DNA of 64,000 nt, from the NCBI RefSeq assembly GCF_030388665.1, contig NZ_CP128846.1, positions 4,290,501-4,354,500 of the forward strand, given 5' to 3'. The translations under genes were made by a program, and so were the position numbers. This DNA is from Streptomyces flavofungini (GTDB lineage Bacteria; Actinomycetota; Actinomycetes; Streptomycetales; Streptomycetaceae). The notes beneath the pieces are model-generated. The model did not search any database, was not told the origin of the DNA, and saw only the letters and a list, made by a program, of their open reading frames with translations. This document shows positions 52,128 to 59,489 of the stretch, piece by piece; the stretch's first letter is position 1, and every line of letters starts with the position of its first letter.

Positions 52128-53954
52128 CTACCCCGCCCCCACCACCGGCACCCGCCACTCCAGCCGCGTCCCCCGCTGCTCCCCCGCCCGCACCACCAGC
52201 TCGCCCCCGAGCCGCTCGGCCCGCTCGGCGAGGTTCCGCAGCCCGGCGCCGTGCTCGGCCCCGGCGACGCCCCCGGCCCCCGCCCCGGCCGCCCGCCCCG
52301 CCCTCGCCCCGGTGTCCACGCCCACCCCTGCCTCCGCCGCCGATTCCACCCCTGCCTCCGCCCCCGCTTCCGCCTCGATGCCCACCCCGTCGTCCACCAC
52401 CGCCAGTTCCAGCACCCCGTTCCGTACGACCAAGGACACCTCGGCCCTGTGGGCGCGGGCGTGGCGGGCGACGTTGGACAGGGCCTCGTTGAGGACGGCG
52501 GCCACGTCGTCGGCGACCGCGCGGGGGACGTCGGTGTCGACCAGGCCTTCCATGCGCAGCGCGGGGGTGAAGCCGAGGGCGGCGGCCGCGTCCTCGATCG
52601 CGCGGACCGTGCGGACGCGCAGCCCGGCCGCGCCGCCGGGCGCCTCGTGGTCGCGCAGGCCGAAGATGGTGGAGCGGATGATCTTGATGGTGGCGTCGAG
52701 GTCGTCGACGGCCCGGCGCAGCCGCTCGGCGGCGCCGGGGTGCTCCACGAACCGCTGCACGCTCTGCAGCGTCATGCCGGTCGCGAACAGCCGCTGGATC
52801 GCCAGGTCGTGCAGGTCCCGGGCGATGCGGTCGCGGTCTTCGAGGAGGCTCATCTGCTCGGCGTCGCGGCGCCGGTCGGCGAGTTCGAGGGCCAGCGCGG
52901 CCTGGCCCGCGAAGCCCGTCAGGGGTGTGGTCTCGGCCTCCGAGAAGCCGGGGCGGCCGGTGCTGCGGGCGAGCAGCAGGACCCCGCGGACGTCGTCGCG
53001 CGTGCTCATCGGTACGGCGACGGCCGCGCCGATCCCCTCCCACCGGTCGTCCTTGAACGTCACCCGTGCGTCCTTGCGCACATCGGTCGCGGAGACGAGC
53101 GCCTGGGCGTCGAGCGCGGCCCCCGCGAACGAGCCCTCGCGCGGCAGGTTGCCACCGAGGTGCGCCTCCGCGCCCAGGCCGAGCGCGATCTCCACCCGCA
53201 ACTCGCCGTCGCCCTGCATGAGTTCGATCACGCCGAGCTCGGCGGACGTGATCTCCCTGGCCCGCTCCACCATCAGCTCCAGGACCTGCGCCTGCGGCGC
53301 ACCAGAGAGGACCGCGCTGGTGACCTCCGCGCTCGCCTGCAACCAGCGTTCGCGCAGCCGGGCCTCCTCGTACAGGCGGGCGTTCTCCACGGCCACCCCG
53401 GCCGCGACCGCGAGGGTGGCGAGCACCGACTCGTCCTCGGCGTCGAACTCCGCGCCGCCGTGCTTGCCGGTCAGGTAGATGTTGCCGAAGACCTCGTCGC
53501 GTACGCGGATGGGGACGCCGAGGAACGAGTGCATCGGCGGGTGGTGCGGCGGGAAGCCGGACGAGGCGGGGTGGTCGGAAAGCTCCGCGAGGCGCAGCGG
53601 CTGCGGGTTGCGGATCAGCTCGCCGAGGAGGCCGTGCCCGGAGGGCAGGTCGCCGATCTCGGCGCGCAGTTCGTCGCTGATGCCGACCGGCAGGAACTCG
53701 TCCAGCATGCGGCCCTGGCCGATCACGCCGAGCGCGCCGTACTCGGCGTCGACGAGGGCGACCGCCGTCTCCACGATGCGCCGGAGCACCTGGGCCAGGT
53801 CCAGCTCCCTGCCGACGGAGAGCACCGCTTCGAGGAGGCTGTGCAGCCGGTCCCGGGTGCCGCGCACGGCGCCGATCCGCGCGGCCAGCTCTTCGAGCAG
53901 TTCGTCGAGGCGCAGACGGGTCAACTGGCCGTCATCCGCTCGCTGTTGGACCAT
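52128..53954 (-). CDS. DevS/DosT-like GAF sensor histidine kinase
   Basis: A 608-residue cytosolic kinase: two GAF domains (about 50-200 and 225-365), a HisKA_3 dimerisation domain with the phospho-His in EDRDRIARDLHDLAIQRLF (His about 382), and a GHKL ATPase (NEALSNVARHARA, VVDDGVGIE, GAGLRNLAERA). Between the last two boxes is an about 45-residue Ala/Gly/Glu insertion in the ATP lid. Mycobacterial DevS and DosT bind haem in the first GAF to sense O2, NO and CO; haem binding here is untested. The ATG at 53954 lies in a duplicated start region. Confidence 0.92.
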   Translation of the reverse strand: MVQQRADDGQLTRLRLDELLEELAARIGAVRGTRDRLHSLLEAVLSVGRELDLAQVLRRIVETAVALVDAEYGALGVIGQGRMLDEFLPVGISDELRAEIGDLPSGHGLLGELIRNPQPLRLAELSDHPASSGFPPHHPPMHSFLGVPIRVRDEVFGNIYLTGKHGGAEFDAEDESVLATLAVAAGVAVENARLYEEARLRERWLQASAEVTSAVLSGAPQAQVLELMVERAREITSAELGVIELMQGDGELRVEIALGLGAEAHLGGNLPREGSFAGAALDAQALVSATDVRKDARVTFKDDRWEGIGAAVAVPMSTRDDVRGVLLLARSTGRPGFSEAETTPLTGFAGQAALALELADRRRDAEQMSLLEDRDRIARDLHDLAIQRLFATGMTLQSVQRFVEHPGAAERLRRAVDDLDATIKIIRSTIFGLRDHEAPGGAAGLRVRTVRAIEDAAAALGFTPALRMEGLVDTDVPRAVADDVAAVLNEALSNVARHARAHRAEVSLVVRNGVLELAVVDDGVGIEAEAGAEAGVESAAEAGVGVDTGARAGRAAGAGAGGVAGAEHGAGLRNLAERAERLGGELVVRAGEQRGTRLEWRVPVVGAG

Positions 53955-53984
53955 CAGCTCCTCCGTTGGACCATCAGCTCCTCC
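53945..53984 (-). repeat. Duplicated translation start region, 20 bp x 2
   Basis: Two perfect 20-bp copies (53945-53964 and 53965-53984) each contain GGAGGAGCTG followed by ATG on the minus strand. The upstream ATG (53974) opens a six-codon frame, MVQRRS, whose TGA overlaps the kinase ATG (TGATG). Confidence 0.9.
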
Positions 53985-54207
53985 GCCCGAGCAGAAGTGC
54001 GCCCCCCGCCTCGCGTCCAGACGCTCACCGTAGCCGGTGAGCGGCGCCGCGTGGAGGCGCTTCACATGGTTGGCCCCCGCACCGGAATCCCCCGGCCCAC
54101 GGGAACCGATCCCGCGCACCTCACGACCAACTGGCCAAACCCGTACGGGAGTTGGCAGAGAGCAAGGACGGCAGGCAGCGACTGCCGCCGGAGGAAGGAG
54201 GGCCGGG

Positions 54208-54993
54208 ATGGACCGCAGGGGTCTGCTGAGGTCGACGGCCGCCGTGGGGGCGGCCGGGGCGACGGTGTGGGGCGCGGGGAGCGCGGCGGCGCACGGGCGG
54301 CGGGAGCAGTGGCGGGAGCGACGGGAGGGCCTTGAGGGTTTTGAGGGTCTTGAGGGACAGAAGGAGCGGGCAGGGGGACGCGGGCGGGGACCGCTGCGCG
54401 TGCACGTCGTCGTCTTCGACGGCGTCGAGGAGCTGGACTTCGCCGGTCCCGTGGAGGTCTTCGGCGCCGCGCGCTCCGTCGGTCAGAAGGTCGAGACGCG
54501 GCTGGTCACGAGCGGTGGTCCGGGCGGCTTCACCGGCCGCTTCGGTACGCGGGTGACGGACGTCGGCGCCTGGGACCCGGACGCGGCCGACGTGATCGTC
54601 GTGCCCGGCGGCGGCTTCGCGCAGCGGGACGGCGCCGGGATCTGGGCCGAGATCAAGAAGGGCCGTCTGACCCGCGCCCTGCGGGAGGCCGCCCGGCCCG
54701 ACCTCACCCTGCTCGGCGTCTGCACCGGCGTGATCGTGCTGCACGCGGCCGGTGTCGTCGGCGACCGGCCGTGCACCACGCACCACCGCGCGAAGGACTA
54801 CCTGCGCGAGCGCGGCGCCGACGTCCGCGACGCCCGCGTCGTCGATGACGGGAACCTCGTCTGCGCGGGCGGGGTGAGCTCGGGGATCGACGGTGCGCTG
54901 TGGCTCCTGGAGCGGGCGCTCGGGGCCGCGCCGACCGGACAGGTGGAGGCGCTGATGGAGTTCGAGCGGAGGGGGACGGTGCTGCGGACGTGA
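54208..54993 (+). CDS. Exported DJ-1/PfpI family protein (Tat signal)
   Basis: A 261-residue protein. The N-terminus MDRRGLLRSTAAVGAAGATV is a twin-arginine signal peptide, cleaved near AAAHG. After a low-complexity stretch (GLEGFEGLEG) the DJ-1/PfpI fold follows: VVVFDGVEELDFAGPVEVFG, VVPGGGFAQRD, the nucleophile elbow LLGVCTGVIVLHAAG (Cys about 177) and TTHHRAKDYLRERGA. It resembles isonitrile hydratase/AraC-sensor type DJ-1 proteins, but without a DNA-binding domain. GGAGGAAGGAGG precedes the ATG. It is unusual for this fold to be exported. Confidence 0.88.
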   Translation: MDRRGLLRSTAAVGAAGATVWGAGSAAAHGRREQWRERREGLEGFEGLEGQKERAGGRGRGPLRVHVVVFDGVEELDFAGPVEVFGAARSVGQKVETRLVTSGGPGGFTGRFGTRVTDVGAWDPDAADVIVVPGGGFAQRDGAGIWAEIKKGRLTRALREAARPDLTLLGVCTGVIVLHAAGVVGDRPCTTHHRAKDYLRERGADVRDARVVDDGNLVCAGGVSSGIDGALWLLERALGAAPTGQVEALMEFERRGTVLRT

Positions 54994-55086
54994 GGCGGGC
55001 CCCGGGGCAGCCGGTACTGCGGACGTGAGGCGGACCCTCGGGGCAGCCGGTACTGCGGACGTGAGGCGGACCCTCGGGGCAGCCGG
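54982..55086. repeat. Tandem repeat, about 36 bp x 3
   Basis: Copies start at 54982, 55017 and 55053 (ctgcggacgtgaggcgg, then ccctcggggcagccgg). The first copy contains the stop codon of the DJ-1 gene, so the gene end has been duplicated downstream. Confidence 0.9.
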
Positions 55087-55104
55087 CGCCGGTCCGCCCG
55101 CGTC

Positions 55105-55200
55105 GAGAGCCGCGGGACGCGAGCCGCAGGACGCCAGCCGCAGGACGCCAGCCGCAGGACGCCAGCGCGGGACGCCAGCCGCAGGACGCGAGCCGCAGCG
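55105..55200. repeat. Short tandem repeat, about 14 bp units
   Basis: Six or more copies of gacgccagccgcag-like units, some with gacgcgagccgcag. Units are directly adjacent without spacers, so this is not a CRISPR array. Confidence 0.85.
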
Positions 55201-55351
55201 CGCGCCCGGGCGTGAAGTCGGCGCGTGCTCCCTACAGTTGGTCGCCCGCGCGTAGTTCCGTGAGCGGTCCCGTGGTGTCACCATGCGGAGTCCAGGTGCG
55301 GCGCGCGGGGCGGGGCGGCTCGGGGTCGCGGGGCGCGGGGCGGAGGCGTGG

Positions 55352-55891
55352 ATGACTGAGGTGTTCTTGCGACGGCTGACGCGGTGGCAGGCTGAGCAGC
55401 AGCGCGAGTCGATCGCGAACGTGTACGTGGAGTGCTACGGGCCGGGCGGCATCGGCGAGCCCGGCGGCGCCGACCGGAAGGCGTTCCTTGAGCGGTTCGA
55501 ACGGCACGTCCAGGAACCCGACTTCGACATGGTGACGGCCGACTCCGGTGCGGTGCTCGCCGGTTGCCTGTACGGGTTCCGGGCCACGCGGGGCAGCGCG
55601 CTCCTGGACTCCCTGCGGGACGTCCTGCCTCCCGCCGTGGCCGGGCGCGCCGGGGCGGGCCGCCTCTTCGTGCTCGCGGAGCTGATGGTGCTCCCGGACT
55701 ACCGGCGGAAGGGCGTGGCCACCCGGCTGCGGGACCTGCTGCTGTCCCGGCACACGACCGACGTGGTCGTCGCGGCGGTGCCGCCCGGGGGCGGGGCCGC
55801 CCACGAGGTGCTGCGCGCCTGGTCGTACACGAAGCTGGGTGGGTTCGGGTCGCCGCAGCGGGAGGCGTGGCTGCGGCCGGGGACGGGCTGA
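55352..55891 (+). CDS. GNAT family N-acetyltransferase (paralogue of the gene at 4592)
   Basis: A 179-residue GNAT enzyme. The acetyl-CoA loop is YRRKGVA near 114-120 in the segment FVLAELMVLPDYRRKGVATR, nearly identical to the 4592 copy; the N-terminus EVFLRRLTRWQAEQQRE also matches. The middle substrate region differs (residues 27-38, 75-95). GGAGG lies 7 nt before the ATG. This copy sits in what looks like core chromosome, so it may be the parent of the island copies. Confidence 0.88.
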   Translation: MTEVFLRRLTRWQAEQQRESIANVYVECYGPGGIGEPGGADRKAFLERFERHVQEPDFDMVTADSGAVLAGCLYGFRATRGSALLDSLRDVLPPAVAGRAGAGRLFVLAELMVLPDYRRKGVATRLRDLLLSRHTTDVVVAAVPPGGGAAHEVLRAWSYTKLGGFGSPQREAWLRPGTG

Positions 55892-55981
55892 GGCCCGGAT
55901 CCGGCCCAGGGCCCCGGAAAGTTATCCACAGGCTGGGGACCTCGCCAGCGGGCGACCGCTCCGGCCAGGCACTATGGGGCC

Positions 55982-57904
55982 ATGAGTGACACGGGTACGC
56001 AGCCGAATGCGGGTACGCAGCCGAACGCAGGGCCGGGCGGGGACAAGGACATCACGTCGTCCGGGAGCACGTCGTCCGGGAGCACGTCATCGGGGACGGA
56101 GCCGTCGGGCACGGAGCCGACGCCCGACTGGGAGAAGCGCTTCCGCGCGCCCCGCGTCTCCCTGCCGGACTGGGCCGAGGACGCCCCCGACCACTCCCTG
56201 TTCGTGTCGAACGCCACGGGGACGTACGAGCTGTACGCGTGGAACCGCGCCACGGGCGAGCAGCGCCAGGTCACCGACCGGCCGAACGGCACGACGGACG
56301 GCCTCCTCTCGCCGGACGGCCGCTGGATCTGGTGGTTCAACGACAAGGACGGCGACGAGTTCGGCGTGTGGATGCGCCAGCCCTTCGACGGCAGCGGCCA
56401 GGACGAGCCCGCCGTGCCGGGCCTGGAGCCGTCGTATCCGGCAGGCCTCGCCATCGGCCGCGACGGGCGCACGGTCGTGGTCGGCAGGTCGACGGACGAG
56501 GTCGGCACGACGATCCACGTCGTCCGCGCCGACGCCGCCCCCGGCGAGACGCCCGCCGAGATCTACCGCCACCGCGAGTCCGCGGGCCTCGGCGACCTCT
56601 CGCACGACGGCACCCTGATCGCCATCGAGCACACGGAGCACGGCGACGCGATGCACCCCGCGCTGCGCGTCGTGCGCGCCGACGGCTCGACCGTCGCCGA
56701 GCTCGACGACAGCGAGGGCGGCACGGTCGAGCTGGGCCTGGAGGTCCTCGGCTTCGCCCCGGTGGACGGCGACACCCGCCTCCTGGTGGGCCACCAGCGC
56801 CGCGGCCGCTGGGAGCCGATGGTGTGGGACGTGGCCACGGGCGAGCAGACCGACCTGGCCCTCGACCTGCCCGGCGACGTCTCCGCCGAGTGGTATCCGG
56901 ACGGCTCCGCGCTGCTCGTCGGGCACGGCTTCGAGGCCCGCGGCGACCTGTGGCGGTACGACCTCGCGAGCCGCGAGCTGACCCGGGTCGAGACCCCCCG
57001 CGGCTCCGTCTCCGGCGCCACCGCCCGCCCCGACGGCACCGTCGAGTACATGTGGTCGTCCGCCGCCGAGCCGCCCGTCCTGCGCTCCACCTCCGGCAAG
57101 GTCGTCCTCGACCCGCCCGGCATGAAGGCGCCCCGCTCCGTGCCCGTCGAGGACGTGTGGGTGGACGGGCCGGGCGGCCGCATCCACGCCCTCGTCCAGA
57201 AGCCCGCCGGGGCGAACGGGCCGCTGCCCACCGTCTTCGAGGTGCACGGCGGTCCGACCTGGCACGACAGCGACTCCTTCGCGGCCGGTCCCGCCGCCTG
57301 GGTCGACCACGGGTACGCGGTCGTGCGCGTCAACTACCGCGGCTCCACCGGCTACGGCCGCGAGTGGACCGACGCCCTCAAGCACCGCGTCGGCCTCATC
57401 GAGCTGGAGGACATCGCCGCGGTGCGCGAGTGGGCCGTCTCGTCCGGGCTCGCCGACCCCGACCGCCTCATCCTCTCCGGCGGCTCCTGGGGCGGGTACC
57501 TCACCCTCCTCGGGCTCGGTACGCAGCCCGACGCGTGGGCGCTCGGGCTCGCCGCGGTGCCCGTCGCCGACTACGTGACCGCGTACCACGACGAGATGGA
57601 GGCCCTGAAGGCCATCGACCGCACCTTCTTCGGGGGCACCCCCGAAGAGGTCCCCGACCGGTTCTCCGCCTCCTCCCCGCTCACCTACGTCGACTCCGTC
57701 AAGGTGCCCGTCTACATCTCCGCCGGGGTGAACGACCCCCGGTGCCCCATCCGCCAGGTCGAGAACTACGTCGACCGGCTCGCCGCGCGCGGCGCCGTCC
57801 ACGAGGTCTATCGCTACGACGCGGGCCACGGATCCCTCGTCGTGGACGAACGCATCAAGCAGGTGGCTCTTGAGCTGGACTTCGCGGGGCGGCATCTGGG
57901 GTAG
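55982..57904 (+). CDS. S9 family prolyl oligopeptidase / acylaminoacyl peptidase
   Basis: A 640-residue serine peptidase with no signal peptide. After a low-complexity N-terminus (GTQPNAG twice, SSGST three times) a beta-propeller domain spans about 60-380, followed by the alpha/beta hydrolase domain: oxyanion FEVHGGPTW, nucleophile GGSWGGYL (Ser about 501), Asp in NDPRCPI (about 583) and His in AGHGS (about 615). It cleaves short peptides, often after proline or from acylated N-termini. CACTAT 6 nt before the ATG and no ribosome site suggest a leaderless start. Confidence 0.93.
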   Translation: MSDTGTQPNAGTQPNAGPGGDKDITSSGSTSSGSTSSGTEPSGTEPTPDWEKRFRAPRVSLPDWAEDAPDHSLFVSNATGTYELYAWNRATGEQRQVTDRPNGTTDGLLSPDGRWIWWFNDKDGDEFGVWMRQPFDGSGQDEPAVPGLEPSYPAGLAIGRDGRTVVVGRSTDEVGTTIHVVRADAAPGETPAEIYRHRESAGLGDLSHDGTLIAIEHTEHGDAMHPALRVVRADGSTVAELDDSEGGTVELGLEVLGFAPVDGDTRLLVGHQRRGRWEPMVWDVATGEQTDLALDLPGDVSAEWYPDGSALLVGHGFEARGDLWRYDLASRELTRVETPRGSVSGATARPDGTVEYMWSSAAEPPVLRSTSGKVVLDPPGMKAPRSVPVEDVWVDGPGGRIHALVQKPAGANGPLPTVFEVHGGPTWHDSDSFAAGPAAWVDHGYAVVRVNYRGSTGYGREWTDALKHRVGLIELEDIAAVREWAVSSGLADPDRLILSGGSWGGYLTLLGLGTQPDAWALGLAAVPVADYVTAYHDEMEALKAIDRTFFGGTPEEVPDRFSASSPLTYVDSVKVPVYISAGVNDPRCPIRQVENYVDRLAARGAVHEVYRYDAGHGSLVVDERIKQVALELDFAGRHLG

Positions 57905-57982
57905 TGGGGGTGTGGGGGGGGCCGGGCCCTGCCGGGGGCTCCCCAACCCCGCCCCTTCCCGAAACCGGGGCTGCGCCCCTGG

Positions 57983-58072
57983 ACCCCGGGCGGGGTGGGT
58001 GTCCCGTGGCGGGTGGGACACTCCTCCCCCGAATCGGCGCTCCGCGCCTCGTCCTCAAGCGCCGGACGGGCT
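57983..58072. repeat. Dispersed intergenic repeat, inverted copy
   Basis: Contains gcgctccgcgcctcgtcctc and agcgccggacgggct, plus gtgtcccgtggcgggtggga. The reverse complement recurs at 58406-58490, making an inverted pair of about 80 bp each. Confidence 0.85.
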
Positions 58073-58104
58073 GAGACATCCCCGGGCCGGGCTGAAGGGT
58101 GACA

Positions 58105-58215
58105 CGGACGGGGCCGGGGAGCGGGGCCGGGGAGCGGCGGCGTGGAGCGGCGACGTGGAGCGGGGGCCGAGAGGCGGCGGCGGGGCGCGGTGGCCGTGGA
58201 GCGGTGGCGGGGCGC
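58105..58215. repeat. GC-rich minisatellite
   Basis: Short units ggggagcgg, gcggcgtggagcg and gtggagcggtggcggggcgc repeat imperfectly. No coding sense. Confidence 0.7.
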
Positions 58216-58490
58216 GGTGCGTCGGGGCTGAAGGTGCCGGGCTTCTGGCCAGCAGAATGCAGGCGGGGGCGGGCGGGTGGGAGAAAGCCCGTCCGGCGAT
58301 TGAGGACGAGGCGCGGAGCGCCGATCCCGGGGGTGCCCCCTTCCGGGCTGAGGGTGCCGGGCTGCTGGCCCGCAGGGGGCGAGTTCGGGCGGGCGGGTGG
58401 GAGAGAGCCCGTCCGGCGATTGAGGACAAGGCGCGGAGCGCCGATCCCGGGGGAGGAGTGTCCCACCCGCACGGGACACCCACCCCGAGG
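58216..58490. repeat. Tandem 120-bp repeat carrying the dispersed element twice
   Basis: Copies of agcccgtccggcgattgagg followed by gcgcggagcgccgatcccgg begin at 58286 and 58406, 120 bp apart, and the flanks (ctgagggtgccgggct, gggcgggcgggtgggaga) repeat too. The second copy plus its extension to 58490 pairs with the inverted copy at 57983-58072. Sequence of this kind is scattered between Streptomyces genes. Confidence 0.85.
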
Positions 58491-58513
58491 GCAGCCCCGC
58501 CGCCACGCGCCCG

Positions 58514-58519
58514 TACCGT
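58514..58519 (+). promoter_or_regulatory. -10 element of leaderless SURF1 transcript
   Basis: TACCGT exactly 7 nt before the GTG at 58527, with no ribosome site; the standard leaderless arrangement. Confidence 0.65.
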
Positions 58520-58526
58520 GGGGGGT

Positions 58527-59360
58527 GTGTACCGGTTCCTGCTGACGCCCCGCTGGTGGGGCATCAACCTCTTCGTCGCCCTGGCGATCCCCGTGTGCCT
58601 CTTCATGGGCTCCTGGCAGCTCAGCCGCTTCGAGGACCGCGTCGAGGACCACAAGGACGCCGAGCGGCAGGCGACGACGGACACGGGCGCCGCCCGGCCG
58701 CTGGCCTCGCTGCTGCCGGTGGACCGGAAGACCTCGGGCGAGAAGGCGACGGCGACCGGCCGGTGGGGCAGGCAACTCCTGGTCCCGAACCGGGAGTTGG
58801 ACGACAAGAGCGGGTACTACGTCCTGACGATGCTGCGTACCGACGGCGGCAGGTCACTGCCGGTGGTGCGGGGCTGGCTGCCGGGGACGGCGGACGCGAA
58901 GAAGGCCCCGGCACCGCCGAAGGGCGAGGTCACGGTCACCGGCGCGCTGCAGGCCTCGGAGAGCCGGAGCTCGAAGGGCGTGACCACGGCGGGCGGCCTT
59001 CCGCCCGGCCAGGTGGGCATGATCAGCGCGGCGTCCCTGGTGAACATGGTCCCGGACGACTTGTACGACGCGTGGGTCACGCTGGACCGGGGCACGGGGC
59101 CGCTGACGCCGGTGCCCGCGACGGCGCCGGAGGACTCGGGCCTGAGCATGAAGGCCTTCCAGAACCTCGGCTACACCGGTGAGTGGTTCGTCTTCGCGGG
59201 CTTCCTGGTGTTCATGTGGTTCCGGCTGTTCCGCCGGGACCGGGAGCTCGCACGGGACGCCGAGCTGGGGCTCGTACCGGAGGCCACGGAGGCGCAACCG
59301 GACGCCGCAGAGGCACGGCCGCACACCCCAGAGGCACGACCGGACACCGCTAAGGCGTGA
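58527..59360 (+). CDS. SURF1 family protein (cytochrome c oxidase assembly)
   Basis: A 277-residue membrane protein with two helices, at about 12-30 (GINLFVALAIPVCLFMGSWQ) and 213-230 (WFVFAGFLVFMWFRLF), enclosing an external domain. Family motifs include GSWQLSRFEDR, ATGRW, LLVPNRELDDKSGYYVLTML and VVRGWLPG. SURF1 helps insert haem a into cytochrome c oxidase. The C-terminal 35 residues are a repeated EAxPDTAEAR tail. GTG 58527 is chosen from the TACCGT spacing. Confidence 0.92.
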   Translation: MYRFLLTPRWWGINLFVALAIPVCLFMGSWQLSRFEDRVEDHKDAERQATTDTGAARPLASLLPVDRKTSGEKATATGRWGRQLLVPNRELDDKSGYYVLTMLRTDGGRSLPVVRGWLPGTADAKKAPAPPKGEVTVTGALQASESRSSKGVTTAGGLPPGQVGMISAASLVNMVPDDLYDAWVTLDRGTGPLTPVPATAPEDSGLSMKAFQNLGYTGEWFVFAGFLVFMWFRLFRRDRELARDAELGLVPEATEAQPDAAEARPHTPEARPDTAKA

Positions 59361-59489
59361 GCGCACCCCGCTGAGCCCGGCGGAAGCCCCCCGGAGGCCC
59401 GCAGGGGCTCCCGGAACATGTCACCACGCACGCACCACGCGCACGCGCCACGTGTCACCACGCACGACGCACACCGCGCGCCCCGCGCG

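Noticed and set aside
55105..55200. Possible CRISPR array
   Set aside because: Units of about 14 bp are directly adjacent with no unique spacers and no cas genes nearby.
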